NCBI GenBank assembly: GCA_023374045.1
Contig: CM041776.1
Span: 279,123,999 to 279,187,998 of the forward strand
DNA length: 64,000 bases
Direction of reading: 5' to 3'
DNA from: Limonium bicolor
Lineage: Eukaryota > Streptophyta > Magnoliopsida > Caryophyllales > Plumbaginaceae
The notes beneath the pieces were generated by a model, which did no database searches, was not told the origin of the DNA, and worked only from the letters and a program-made list of their open reading frames with translations. A program made the translations under genes and the position numbers. The stretch's first letter is position 1, and each line of letters opens with the position of its first letter. Of the stretch, positions 1 to 11,499 are shown piece by piece.

Positions 1-2079
1 TTTTCTTGTTCTGGCTTGCGCATCGAGTAAATGCTCCCTTTCGGTAAACCCCCTCGGTTTTCCCCATCCTGTATGTGTATATATTTGGTTCCGGAAACTT
101 TTATTCGAAAATCCGATTGTGAGTGGGTCACATCTCTTGTTAGCAAAGAATTCAATCGACCCACGGGTAAGATTTGTGTGTCACTAATTTGGTCAGTTCG
201 AGACTCTCTGCTTCACCCGACTTTACTGGTGGATATGTCTATGTGTTCATATGATTCATAGACTGATCATGAATTGTTGAGATTCGGACCTGGTTAATTC
301 CTCTGGTTGCTTATTGTCTGTGTCGGTGAAACTGTGAGATTTGTCTCACTCATGGACTGTGGGTGCTTCCATTGCCGAACAACTATTTAGTTGTTGAATT
401 GTTTACTTTGAAATTACACTTTGCCAGTTTGAGTTTTAGGCTGATGCACGGTCCAGGGTTTCTCCCCATTGATGTGGGTTTAACGTATGGCTCAATGTTA
501 TTTACTTAATGCTCTTTGGCGCTTTAAGCTTGGTTTGAAGTTTTAATTCAATCCCAGCCTGTTTAACATTCGTTTGTCTGCTACTTACTTTTGTCGTTGC
601 CCTTATACTTGACTGAGGTACTGCTCACCCCAAAACTTAGACGGAATCAGATTTGCTTGGCTTGAAGTGCTTGGGCTTCTTGCATTTCGGTTTGGCATCC
701 TTGACTTGGCACCCACTTCTATGGGTTTGGAAATTGCATCGGTCAGTTATTCCTGATCATGACTTGATGATCTGCTTAAGAATTCGCCCCTTGCGCATGA
801 TGTATTTAATTTGGAAACTCTACTTGGTGGCTTTTATTAACCTGTTGTCATGCTGATCATATCCTTACCCAGTTGATGTTTGCAATTAATTCGGTGTTAT
901 TGATATGTCGGCCTTGTGATAACCAGTTCTTCTCCGGCTGAATGATTTTTGTTTGAAGGCCAAAATTTACTGGTGCTATGTTTTGCTGTTGGGTCTGGAC
1001 AGTTGATATTGATTTGGGTCCCCACCTTTTCCGGCCTTTTGGTGAATTGGGGCCCACACGTGGATTATTTTCTCCTCTGGCAGCATACTTGTTGCGAAAT
1101 CCCACGTGAAATCTGATATGTCCCTTGTGCTATTTTGACTCCATTTGTGCCTTACCTCTCGGTTTTATGTTCTGGCTGAGGTACGGTTGGGCTTTTGTTG
1201 TGCTTGCTGATTTGGTGCGACATTGGATGTTATAAGTTGACCGTGCTAGGAACTTTGGGCTTTATTGCAGCTCCACATGGGTTTGGAAATGCTATTGCTC
1301 AACCTTCTTAATTGTAATTTAATTTTATTGGTTAATTTCCCCTTGCGCATTGATATTGGTTTGGAAATGATTTGAGACCGGCATATAACTTGACCCTTGC
1401 GTTTAGATAAGAACATAGAATCGAGTGATAGTTGCCCTATACTATAATTGTACATAAATCACTCATTGGCTGGATGCTCCTCGTTATTTTCATCTTAGAG
1501 GGAAATGATATAAATCCTTCTAGATATGATCCCACGTGACTCACAACTTCACTCTTTTGATACTACACTTCGATTTGAGTCATAATCTAGGATGTTGAAT
1601 TAATTTGAGTAGCAACCCCAATGCTTGATTTATCTTACAATTCATAGCATTTGTTGGCAGCTTGAAACTCTTTTCTATGTTCTCGGTTGGGGTGTGGGAG
1701 ATGATTAAATTGCCCCCTTTCCTCCCATTGTGAGGGGCCGTATGATCCCATTGCACACACCCCAACCCTCCTACATTTCATTACTAACTTATCCAGGGAA
1801 ACTGCTAAGAGTAGGAAAGCAGCATTTTGGCTCGGACTACTTGAGTAATTCCCCAGTCTTCGGAAAACGGTTGGTGCATCTCTTTGGATCCCTATCAGCT
1901 CGAGTGAGGCGGCGTCAATGTGACCCCCCATAGCGGCTTATCTTTAATTAACAATTTTTATTGGTTTTAATAATGGTTTGTAATCATTTGGTCATTGTAA
2001 TCTCTTGTGTAATTAGTTTTATGCTTTCATGATATCATTTCGTTATTGTGATTTTTTGAAATCTTTCTGTCTAATCAAG
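1..2079. other. No supported gene; unclassified non-coding DNA
   Basis: Only short, uninformative open frames occur and none resembles a known domain. I see no terminal repeats, PBS or PPT. The stretch could be decayed retrotransposon sequence, but nothing in it supports a specific assignment. Confidence 0.5.
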
Positions 2080-2252
2080 CATGTGTTATTTTGTATGTCT
2101 GTCGATATTTTCCATAACTTTCGTTTAAGTATCGAGTCTATGCTATTTTGTATGTCTGTTGATGTTTCTCATATTTTTCGTGTAAGTATCGAGCATGTGC
2201 TATTTTGTATGTCTGTTGATATTTTCCATAACTTTCATTTGAGTTTGATTTA
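2080..2252. repeat. Short tandem repeat, about 3 copies of a 57-58 bp unit
   Basis: Three consecutive copies share the core CTATTTTGTATGTCTGTTGA followed by a CATA(A/T)..TTTCGT..AAGTATCGAG tail. The copies differ by scattered substitutions, so the array is old. The open frame across it only reflects the repeat period. Confidence 0.8.
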
Positions 2253-2519
2253 TAGTTAGCTGCACAAGATTAGAACAGGTGGCCATAGAATAGCCTTTAG
2301 ACTTACCCACTTATTTCTGGACATATCAAGTCCAGTTTATAAAAGCTTCTAGGTCCGGGGATGTTTCTCACTCAAACAGGCCGTAGAGTCTGGTCGGTGG
2401 GAATGCCCTTCCTTTATAAAATTTTCCAAACAATCCATAATTGTCAGAATAAAATTCACATTCAATCAATCACCCAATTCCAAATCAATTTAAAAATCCA
2501 ACGAGTCAAATTCTACTTC

Positions 2520-2870
2520 GAAATCAAACTCTCTTACACTCTCTCACCAAACACCCTTCAAATCATTCTCTCTCACACTCTCTCACCAAACACCCTTCAA
2601 ATCAATCTCTCTCACACTCTCTCACCAAACACCCTTCAAATCATTCTCTCTTACACTCTCTCACCAAACACACTTCGAAATTAATCCCTTTCACACTCTC
2701 TCATCAAATTTCACTTAAAAATCAATCTCTCTCATCAGGCACACTTCAAAATCAATCTCTTTCACACTCTTTCATCAAATTCTACTTCAAAATCAATCTC
2801 TCTCATCAAACAAACTTCAACATCAATCCCTCTCATACTCACTCATCACACACTCTTCAAAATCAATCCT
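2520..2870. repeat. Pyrimidine-rich tandem array (CTCTCACACTCTCTCACCAA type)
   Basis: Units of about 45 bp alternate CTCTCTCACACTCTCTCACC with AAACACCCTTCAAATCAAT. The first four copies are nearly identical and later ones drift (ACACTTCAAAATCAATCTC). The strongly C/T/A-biased plus strand continues into the next arrays, as is common in long LTRs of Tat/Ogre-like elements. Confidence 0.8.
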
Positions 2871-3179
2871 CTCATACTCTGAAACCAGATATTCTTCATG
2901 AATTCTTTGAAATCAAAGTTTTTCACATGTCAACATTAAATACTCTTCATACACTCATTAGACACACTTCAACCTCACAAAGCATTTGAAATGCTTCCAA
3001 AAGTTCCAAGATCAAACTTCAAACTCTTTCCAAACTCCAATTGTCTCATAGATTCAAATCATCTTCCAATTTCAATTTCAAGACCCAAATATGGCCCTCA
3101 TTTCAAGTCCCAAACCCGGTCCATCTCTAAGGCCCAAATTCGGCCCATTACCTCAATTCGATCCCGATTTAGTTTCAAA

Positions 3180-3260
3180 TCTAATTCAACTTCAATTTCA
3201 ATTCCGAATCAAATTCAAATTCAAATTCAAATTCAAATTCAATTTCAATTCAATCCAATC
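3180..3260. repeat. (TTCAAA)n-like microsatellite
   Basis: Repeated AATTCAAATTCAAATTC units followed by AATTTCAATTCAATCC variants. The overlapping open frames of about 100-124 codons are only low-complexity Asn/Ile/Gln/Phe translations of the repeat. Confidence 0.75.
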
Positions 3261-3424
3261 AAATTCAATCCAATTCCGATCCAGAATCAATTCAATTTCA
3301 ATCTATCTCAATTCAAAATTCTCTTCATTCCCAATTCAATTCAACTTCATTTCAATCCCAAATAATTCCAAACATCATAAATCTCAAACTCCTTGAAACT
3401 TCAAACTCTGGAGAACTCAAGCAT

Positions 3425-3690
3425 CTCGAATCTCTAAACGTCTCAGCAGCTCAATAGACTCGAACGTCTCAGCAGCTCAACAGACTCAAATGTCTCAACA
3501 GCTCAACAGACTCAAATGTCTTAGCAGCTCAACAGACTCGAACGTCTCAGCAGCTCCACAAGACTCAAGCGTCTCAGCAGTTCAACAGACTTGAACTTCT
3601 CTGCAGCTCCACAGACTCAGACGTCTCAACAGCTCAATAGACTTGAAGGTCTCTACAACTCAACGGATTTGAAAGTCTCAACAGTTCAAT
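3425..3690. repeat. Minisatellite, about 26-27 bp unit, roughly ten copies
   Basis: The unit is approximately GTCTCAGCAGCTCAACAGAC followed by TCGAAC. Copies vary at the GAAC/AAAT position and in CTCAACAG versus CTCCACAG. It sits just upstream of the Tat/Ogre-like LTR edge and is probably part of that LTR. Confidence 0.8.
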
Positions 3691-3984
3691 AGACTCATCA
3701 AATTAAAACACCTCGAAAACCCTCAGCTCCTCAAAAAGCCGAACCCCTTGAAACTTGATAATCCTTTCATGCCTTAAATGTCTCACAGACCCGAGCGTCT
3801 CACAGACGTCATCATTTTAAGATTTCAAATATCTTATAGAGTCGAGCACCTCAAACTCCAAAACAAACTCGACAATCCTTCGAGCTCCACGAAATGACCA
3901 CAAAACCCCATTGACCCCTCAAAGACCCAAAAGGTCAAAATCCCAATTCCTTCGAAAACCCCCTAAAACTCCCAAAGGCCCAAA

Positions 3985-4640
3985 GGCCCTGAACTACGTA
4001 AGGTCTTATCTCAACAGGGAGTTGAGTACGTAGGCAACCCACACAGGGTGCGACCCCATTCCAAAAAAAAAGCCTTTTCCCCTTCTAAGGTGGCTCTCAT
4101 GTCTCTCAAGACACTCAAGCCTTCTTCGGCTTCCATAAACTTCCAACCATCAGACTCCAAGTCTTGTTTATCCACTCAACCCCCGGTTTTCCCAAACCAT
4201 CATTCTATACTCATTCAAATTCTTCAATTTTTCTTCTTGGCGCTAGCTTGGCAGAAAAGCTCGCCTCACCCACTCGTTTTCTCTCCTCTTGTCCTAATCC
4301 TATCCTTGGCTTTTAAATGAATCTCTCTAAAAAGGTTTTGAAAGAAGGCAATCCCGACAATTGGAGACCGAGGTTTCCTCGGGCACCAATCCGAAGTCGT
4401 GGTCGTTGCCACTTCTAAGGGGTGTAACCCAGTGCGAACCCTTAGTAGAATCTCTGATCTGACCAGATAAGTCCTATCCATAGGCAATAATTCAGAGTCA
4501 ATCAACGGTTCTTAGAACCCTTCTCCTCCCTTCCTAGTTCCGTAGGTCAAACTAGGTGGCGACTCTTGTCAACCCCGCCTTATAGAGGCATAAGTCCGCG
4601 TGGAGCCCATTGAGAGCGGGTGTAGTGCTCACTAGCATTC
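3985..4640 (+). mobile_element. Tat/Ogre-like Ty3/gypsy LTR 3' end and PBS region (relic)
   Basis: The text AGTTGAGTACGTAGGCAACC near 4020-4040 and AGGTGGCGACTC near 4555 resemble the LTR body and the primer-binding region of plant Tat/Ogre-lineage elements. A G-rich leader-like segment follows. No gag or pol frame follows, so this is a fragment. The assignment rests on remembered family sequence character rather than an alignment. Confidence 0.4.
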
Positions 4641-6000
4641 CCCTTATGCTTTCTGGGAAAGACGGACGATTTAGTAAGTATTTGAGGGATGCCAGAACAA
4701 CGGGTTTTCACCCTCCACAGAATGACAATTTCTAGGATCTAGGCTTTTTAGTCAGAACTAGTTAGATAGACCCCCCTCATACCGAAAAATCAGCCTCCAC
4801 ACCGGCTAGACACGAGAGTGCCTAGAACATGTCTTATGACATGTCTCGCTATCTATAGTTGGGGTAATGGGATCCAACGGCTACAGGGCCTTGCCCCATC
4901 TGCCGATGTCCTTGATATTGAGTTAAGCCAGTGTGTGCTTGTCATATGACTGGTCCCGCACTTGCCCATTGTGCTATAAGAGACATTTTTAGTAGGGCAA
5001 TTTTAAAGGCATGGTGTGGTCGTTGGGGGAATGGAATAGACCTATGTGGTGGTAGTCTAGTCAGTTGTTGTCTGGATTATTTATATGACACATGAGTAAT
5101 AGTAAAATTTGTACCAATTTAAATAGCAATAATTTTTAATCTGAAATGAAAAACATTTATACTTTTGTTTATCTAAATTCTAGCTCTTCAAATAAGACCA
5201 ATCAAAACTAGTTTAAATTTTTATATGTTTGCGATGATACACTAATGATGACATGATTCATTAAATTGGTATTACTATTTATTACAAACAAGTAGCGAAT
5301 CAGATAATAAACTTCAGTACTAATAATAGATCCTTATTGTTTTGTAGTGCATTATTATTATTGTATGATGTATTTTAAGTCTTATGTGGTGAATCATAAA
5401 TTTTCCTCACGTACCGATTTCAGAATTGATAATGGATTATTATTTTGTGGTGTACAAATACTGTTGTATGGTGTATTTATAACTTTATATATTGAATCGC
5501 TAATATAAAGTTCTAAGCTTGTAAAAACATATCCATGATTGGTCATATTTTGAAGAGCTTAAATTTAGATCGACAATGCTGCAATCTTTTTTTTATTATT
5601 TCAAAATTTTATAATCAATGAAAATTTAATTCTGTCGAATACGTACACAAACTCCAATCAGCTGAATTTATCGGACACCTTTTCTATGTATATGCTTCTT
5701 ACTTCCAGCGGCGCCCGTTTCCGCTTTTGTATGTTTTAGTAGCTCGTACTTTGGTAATTGTTCTTTTTGTTGTTTTAAGAGTTGTTTATTAATTGTTCAT
5801 TCTTAGATTAATGTCATATAATAGGTTAACAATTGAGTAAGGACTCTATACTAAACCATATATGTAGCTTACTAGAAAGACCATGAAGAAATAATAATAA
5901 AAAAAAAAGAATTTAGGTTAATAGGAGTTTATGTCTGTATATTGTACTACTATCATTTTGTATCAAAGTGTTGTCTGCAAAGTAGGGTATTAAAACTTTA
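4641..6000. other. Intergenic or decayed repeat DNA, AT-rich after about 5.08 kb
   Basis: No open frame or structural RNA is recognisable. Between 5330 and 5510 a TTATTATT..GTATGATGTATTT..AAG..TTATGT motif recurs once in diverged form. Nothing else is supported. Confidence 0.45.
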
Positions 6001-6003
6001 GTG

Positions 6004-6505
6004 ATGGAATCGATCGAGAATGAACAATGCAGCTCTCGAAGAGCAGTGATCAACTTGAATGGAAATAATGAGAATGTGAACTATACGATAGATAATCTCA
6101 CGGTGATTGTCTCTGGGATACAAAAATATCTACACGCACTACTACAATCATGTAGTATGCCCACACTTTTAAGTTCAAATTTTATAAACAAATAAAATGT
6201 GGAAAATTAATTCCTTCACTTATAAGTGTCTTCATAATAGATGTAGAGATATTAGAGATCTTTGTATTTTATATATACATACTTGTACCTACATTTAGCA
6301 CAAGTTCTTATTATATAGTTCTACACAAACAAATGTAACTAAATAGTGTGGTTATATTAAAAAATTTACTACACTTTATTAAGTGGGGTTAAAAAAAATG
6401 TCATTATCCATATTTTTTGTAGTAGTGACGAATTTCTTTGGTATCAGCATCACGATGACGAAGGTGATACTTCACATCGGAAGTTTGGCCGACAAAAATT
6501 GTAAT
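6004..6505 (+). pseudogene. Small open frame interrupted by a CACTA MITE
   Basis: A frame starting at an ATG at 6004 (begins MESIENEQ) runs into the MITE at 6137 and stops inside it. If the MITE and one ACG target copy (6137-6430) are skipped, the same frame continues from 6431 for about 25 more codons, with Asp/His- and Lys/Arg-rich text, to a TAA just after 6500. That continuity suggests the MITE landed in a coding exon. I do not recognise the protein. It is short (about 70 codons in all) and may be one exon or a gene fragment. Confidence 0.35.
6137..6427. mobile_element. CACTA-type MITE, 291 bp
   Basis: The element begins CACTACTACAA and ends TTGTAGTAGTG, a perfect 11-bp terminal inverted repeat starting with CACTA. 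It is flanked by a 3-bp target duplication ACG (6134-6136 and 6428-6430), the CACTA signature. There is no coding capacity. The interior is AT-rich, so this is a non-autonomous deletion derivative or MITE. Confidence 0.88.
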
Positions 6506-7330
6506 GTGCAACCTTTAGAATGAAAATTTTCTCGCGATAGGATATCACAAGACAAACATTTCACTAGTCACACAAGCACGCAAGCACACAGACAAGCATT
6601 CACAGAATACAAGCAAACAAGTATGCAAGTTGACGAGGTTAACATCATCGGCGTCAGCACAAGGCCCAACCAGCCTAATGCATGTCTGTCCCGGGCAAGG
6701 CCCTTGCCATAAGACAGCCACCACCATAGCCTGATAGGGACTAGGAGTGGACCTCAACCACCCAACGATGAGCTCTTAACGCTGACTCACTTATCCCGAC
6801 ACTATGCTTCGGGACTGGTGCGGTTGTGTCCCAATTGTTAAATCAACACCGTTCCTAGGACCCAGCCCAAGTCCAGAGGCATCAACACCCGAACAGCTAG
6901 CCAACCATAGGACCCAACCTCTAGTCGGGTCTAAGGTAACTCAAGCCCCAAGGGAGCGAGCTTACCCAAGGCCTGCCTCTAGGGGGAACCCTGGACCGTC
7001 GGTAGAGGATTCCAACGTGGGCAACACTGAACACTCGCCTCCTCTCTAATCCAAACTGTCCCTGTTTTAACCCTTATCGGGCTACACAAGTGCGTCACCC
7101 ATCGCACCGTAAGTATAAGGTACTTGGTGCCAACAAGGTGTCAAGCATCTTATCGGCCCCACCCCGTGATCGCATTCTTTGTCGTTAACGCCACATGCTA
7201 TTGACAAGTGCTACTAGCCCCTAACCTTACGGCCCGGGTCTAGGTCTTCGCTGAAATGCTTCATCCGACAAGGGTCTCTCGTCCTCAGTATACCTGCAAG
7301 AGAACTCAAAGCCGTAATACATGAGTGACT
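6505..7330. other. Non-coding, probably LTR body of the minus-strand chromovirus relic
   Basis: This region lies directly left of the LTR edge at 7470 and reads as LTR interior on the minus strand: AATAAA-like text near 7380 and a TCTTGCAGG motif near 7290. The outer LTR boundary was not found, so the extent is uncertain. Confidence 0.35.
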
Positions 7331-7490
7331 GAAGTCATTGCAACATAGGGACAACTGAATAGAATGTGGCTACTTATTTTATTCATTAAGGAACTTGATT
7401 ACATTCGGTATCATTACCTTAAGTGCAAATGACCCCCGCCTCAAGTTACATTACAAAATGGGGCATGACAAACCACCCCCACCTATTCCT
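7331..7490 (-). mobile_element. LTR edge (TGTCATGCCCC) and polypurine tract of a chromovirus relic
   Basis: Read on the minus strand, a G-rich tract (GGTGGGGGTGGTT, 7471-7484) directly precedes TGTCATGCCCC (LTR start at 7470). This is the normal PPT/3' LTR junction of a Ty3/gypsy element. A chromodomain lies just upstream in element orientation (7500-7697), as expected. Confidence 0.65.
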
Positions 7491-7494
7491 TTGT

Positions 7495-7697
7495 CGTCCC
7501 CAACAAAGTGTCTAGATACATTTTTATCTTATCCTGAAATTGTCATAAGTCTTTCTACTTTTCCCAAGTTGCATCTTCCCTAGCTTCGCCCTTCCAATGG
7601 ACCAGGAACTCCGTCAAACGATTCGATCTCCATCCCCGCATTCGATGATCAATGATTTCATCCACATCCTTCGTGTATTCCATCACCACCGCAGGCG
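7495..7697 (-). pseudogene. Chromodomain relic of a Ty3/gypsy chromovirus
   Basis: Minus-strand translation gives a chromodomain-like stretch: an IIDHR-type opening, the core EFLVHWKG, then ATWE, and a C-terminal QFQDKIKMYL. This is the class II chromodomain found at the end of chromoviral integrases. In-frame stops follow ATWEK, so it is dead. It continues the integrase C-terminal relic at 9416-10012, from which it is separated by the 7703-9415 insertion. Confidence 0.7.
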
Positions 7698-7702
7698 GGG
7701 CT

Positions 7703-9415
7703 TGTTAGCAGAAATATGTTACTATCTCTACCTAGGCAGTGTACCTATCGTTTTGCGGGTATAGTGATTAAGTAGGTTGTCAAACTCATGGACCTCGTTC
7801 AATTAACTGACAAATTATTAATCTAACTGAGAAACTAAATTAAACTAAGAAAACGGGATATAGTCACTTTTTCAGGTTTTCAATTAATTCAAAACAAATA
7901 ATGAACACAAAATAATAAAGTAACAAAATGATAAAACTAAACAAAGCAAATGTCGGTTTAAAAATCTAATGAATTAAAAACGCTCCCCGGGTTATTCCAC
8001 TCGTCTATTTCGTCGAATTCAATTAATAACAATTTTCACTATTTTATGCATAAACTCAGGAATTATAAATAGTTCGTTGACCGGTCCTTGTACAACGAAC
8101 CCTAACTAACTGAAATAACAAGCCGCAAACCATGCCCAAGTTAAATTCAAGTTAATTGCAATAAACACAATTCCTATTAGAGACAGATTAATCTATAGGC
8201 AAGTCATGCTTCTAGTCGTTAATCCGGTTTGATTTCCTATGTCTAGAACTCAATCTCAGCACCGCATTTTGATATAAGCTCTACAAGAATCACTTAGAAA
8301 ATTGGCCAGAAAATCTAAGCGCATTAAGGATTGGAATCAAACTATTGCAAAATTATAATAATAGTGACAAATCTAATAATTAGAATTCTACGAAAAAGAC
8401 TCGCTTCCCTGACCCGGGAAGCTAAATAAAACTACTCACTCATGGTTTTAGAAACGAAAACAAACATTGTCACGAACATGAAATAACACGTAACAAATAA
8501 AAAAAATAACAAATAAAAAAATGAGTTACTAATGCCCTTGGTATTCCCCGGTTCTTGTTGTTGACTCGGCGCCAACTGTTGCTCCTCGTCGAACAGGTTG
8601 ATGGTGGCGTCGGGAGTGTTAGGTGATGACGACGGTGAGTGGAAACTGGTGGAGATGTGAAGGATGTATGGTTGTGATGGTGTGGTGATGGAAATTGACG
8701 ATGGATGGGGGCGTGCAGTTGGAATTGGTGAATGATGTGGCTGGGTGATGAATGGTTTCGGTGATGATGGTGGATGAGTGAGGAGTATGGATGTGGGCGA
8801 GAAGTATGGACGTACTGGAGTCTCGTATGTGTTGGTGAACGAATATGGCTCTCGATGAATAATAGATGGATGCGTCGCGCAAGAATATGGAGCAGTGCGG
8901 GAGAATTCTTGAATTGTTGAATGCCCTTCTCGGCGGCCTGTATCCTGGGTATATATAGATCTCTTGTTTTATCTTCACAGTGGCGAAGATAAATAAATAT
9001 CTTTTCTGATCCCTTTTAAACAAATTGCAGCACCGACATATATCTTTTTTTTTCAATATTTTCAATGCAGCACATTTGTTACCGATACAACATCATACTC
9101 CACTCGTCCAATGTCTTCGTGTGCAGCCCGTATGATATTAATTATTTTATAATCAATCATAATCTACATAGAATGCAGCGGCTATATATGATATCAACTA
9201 ATATATATGCCGAGAGTGAGTGCACGATTATGATGATATATATATCTGTCATGCAAATTCAAGATTTTTTTCCTCCATTTGATACATAAAATATATCAAC
9301 TCTCATCTAAATATAAAACTTAAAAGAACATAAGATAAGTGAGAAATATGACATCAATTGTTATGAAAATAGGAAGAATTAAAGCCCTAAAAATAGATAT
9401 ATTTCACACTTATCA
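7703..9415 (-). mobile_element. 1.7-kb TG..CA insertion with 5-bp TSD, probable solo LTR or small LTR derivative
   Basis: The segment begins TGTTAGCAG and ends CACTTATCA, and is flanked by GGGCT at 7698-7702 and 9416-9420, a 5-bp target duplication typical of LTR elements. On the minus strand it starts TGATAAGTGTGAAATAT. At about 8565-8580 the minus strand reads TTGGCGCCGAGTC, resembling the PBS of Athila-type elements. The piece could therefore be a short LTR-PBS-LTR derivative rather than a pure solo LTR. There is no coding content beyond chance frames. Confidence 0.65.
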
Positions 9416-10012
9416 GGGCTCTAGCTCTTTCCACGTGAACCTTTTTGACATCCACAAAAAATGGCTTCAGGTAACTCATATGGAAAGTCAGGTGAGCTTT
9501 CAGTCTTTCGGAAAGTTCCAACTGGTAGGCGGAGTTATCCACTCGGCGGATAACCTTGAATGGTCCATCAAAGCGCTGGACCAAACCCCTGTGTCTAGGA
9601 CACTTGATCTGTTTCAAAATTTGAGACGTCGATTTCAGCATCACTTTGTCACCAACTTTGAACTCGGGGGGACACCACTTTTGGTCTGCAAACCTCTTCA
9701 TTCGGTTCCTAGCTTGCTCCAAGCTTTCTCTTGCTGCCTTCAACATCGCTTGGTGATCGTGTACGAACCGATAGGTCGTCGGACATTCACCCGCGGCCGC
9801 CTGCTTCACAACTTCGGCCGGGGTCAAGGGCTGCCAACCCATGACCAACTCAAAGAGGCTTCGCTTGGTAGTCAAACTTTTGTGCAGGTTATAGCACATT
9901 TGTGCGGTATCGAGTAAATGAATCTAGTTCATTTGGGAACCTGTGACATAATGCCTAAGGTATTCCTCCAAGTATGTTGTGTTTATACCAGCACCCTCGA
10001 ACTGTCCAGTTG
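9416..10012 (-). pseudogene. Ty3/gypsy integrase C-terminal relic (minus strand)
   Basis: Reading leftwards, the translation gives LEEYLRHY, an in-frame stop, LLDTAQMCYNLHKS, FELVMGWQP, then RMKRFADQKW..FKVGDKVMLK, RFDGPFKVI and FHMSYLKPF. These are the post-DDE, GPY/F and pre-chromodomain parts of a chromoviral integrase. At least one stop near 9920 and a diverged start make it non-functional. It belongs to the same copy as the chromodomain at 7495-7697. Confidence 0.85.
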
Positions 10013-10017
10013 ACATG

Positions 10018-10172
10018 ACAACAAGGTTGTTCTATGCACATGTCGTTAAGTACTTTGGACTCCCCCGTGATGTGATAAGTGATTGCGATACGAGATTCAC
10101 TGGATGATTTTCGGTGACGCTCTTTGGCCTATAGGCTCTGATTTGAAGTTCTCTATTGTGAATCATCCGCAT
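10018..10172 (+). pseudogene. Integrase core relic in opposite (plus) orientation
   Basis: Plus-strand translation gives FYAHVVKYFGLPRDVISDCD, then TRFTG, a stop and, after a frameshift, SDLKFSIVNHPH. This is the D..(D)..HPQ block of a Ty3/gypsy integrase core. It ends about where the minus-strand relic to its left begins, so the two lie back to back as complementary halves of a core domain. Confidence 0.7.
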
Positions 10173-10545
10173 TGAAACATGAAGGAGATCAAGACCCACA
10201 AGATTGAGCTCCCAATCCTCACCGATGATGATCCGTAGGGTGGATCCTTGAGCAACATCAACGAAGAGGATATAGGCCCGATCGGCATGGGTTTGCATGA
10301 AGGATGCAACCTTGTGCTGGTTCTTCTGGCTCGAGAATCATTAGGGTCTTCTAGCTTGGACATAACTCAAATAGTATTATTGGAGCGATTTGGATCTTCA
10401 CAAAGCAGCACATGATTAATATGTTATGCGCTTTAAGTCAAGATTCAACAATGGAGGATTATCGGGAATGTTCAATCGAGGAAAATAATGTATTCCTTAT
10501 GATTAGGGCAAAACAAATTCCGGCCTTCCTCACGAGTGTGAGCAC
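10173..10545 (+). pseudogene. Ty3/gypsy gag relic (plus strand)
   Basis: Broken frames contain KIELPILTDDDP, GWIL, and later LSQDSTMEDYRE followed by acidic text. These match the beginning and the 'SVEDYRE' part of Retrotrans_gag domains in chromoviruses. Stops and frame changes are frequent. It is probably the 5' part of the same plus-strand copy as the RT and integrase relics at 11.5-13.2 kb. Confidence 0.5.
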
Positions 10546-11480
10546 TACAATTCTTGGAGTGGTTCTCATACAGTAGGTGTATCTTTCCAAACTGGACCCT
10601 CTCATTCGTACGAGTAGTAGAATCAATTGGGTTAGGGAATCATGAACCTATCCAGAGACCTAGCTCACTGATGGGACTGGTTGAATCGGTTTCTTATGTA
10701 GAAAATTGCTGTCAAAACAACCATGATGGAGCGGATTGATGGGTGTTTGGTATATGTTATGCGCTTTGTTACAACAATTCTAATCATGATAGAGTTGGGT
10801 GACAAATTGCAGCAGTACATCTGTTCATTTAAATCTATATGTATAACTTCTACGGTAAGTATCGTACATCAGTTCATTTAAGTTCAAAGGTTATTCAATT
10901 TTATGTATTGGTTGTTCAGATTGATGTAAAATTTATGTGTATTACTATAAAATTTGTTCAATTTTATATGATGTTGTTCAAATTGAATGAGAAGATTATT
11001 CGAGAATGAACCCTATTATTGTACAATCGGTTGTACGATAGCCAGACTGGCAATTGCTAGATAACTTTGACGAGTTTTTTTTTTCAACCCTTTGATTCAC
11101 TCCTTCCATCCTGGTTTCTTGATCATAGGTTCTTTTTAAAATTGGTAATTTCTTGGCTATATCTAAATGTAGGTAGATGGCTACATATATGTACATTTGT
11201 TCTATAAAAATTGTACAATTAGTAAACAGAAACTATACGGATGTATATGTAAAGTTACACATTGAATTCCGATACGACTAAAATTCTACGAGATGTACAT
11301 ACTAACTTCTTAAACTGTACAATAAGCTTACAAAACCTGTACTTTTACACTATACAAATTGTACAATTTTTACTGTAGTCAAAGATAGCTACATATACTT
11401 GTAGCCAAGAATGATTGTTTAAAATTAGGATCTACTCCTCCTAATACTAGGCCTTAGCAGTATCCGCACTACTAGAAGAA
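10546..11480. other. AT-rich decayed retroelement DNA
   Basis: This lies between gag and RT relics of the plus-strand chromovirus, where protease would be expected, but no DSG/DTG motif is readable. From about 10.8 kb it is AT-rich with repeated TTCATTTAA and TTGTACAA motifs. Confidence 0.4.
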
Positions 11481-11499
11481 TTAGATAAAGCGAAATGTG

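Noticed and set aside
2991..3396. Open frames of 124 and 101 codons
   Set aside because: They follow the AATTCAAATTCAAATTC microsatellite; codon content is repeat-derived.
8619..9065. 148-codon minus-strand frame rich in His, Ser, Thr and Ile
   Set aside because: Low-complexity text inside the 7703-9415 LTR-like insertion, no domain.
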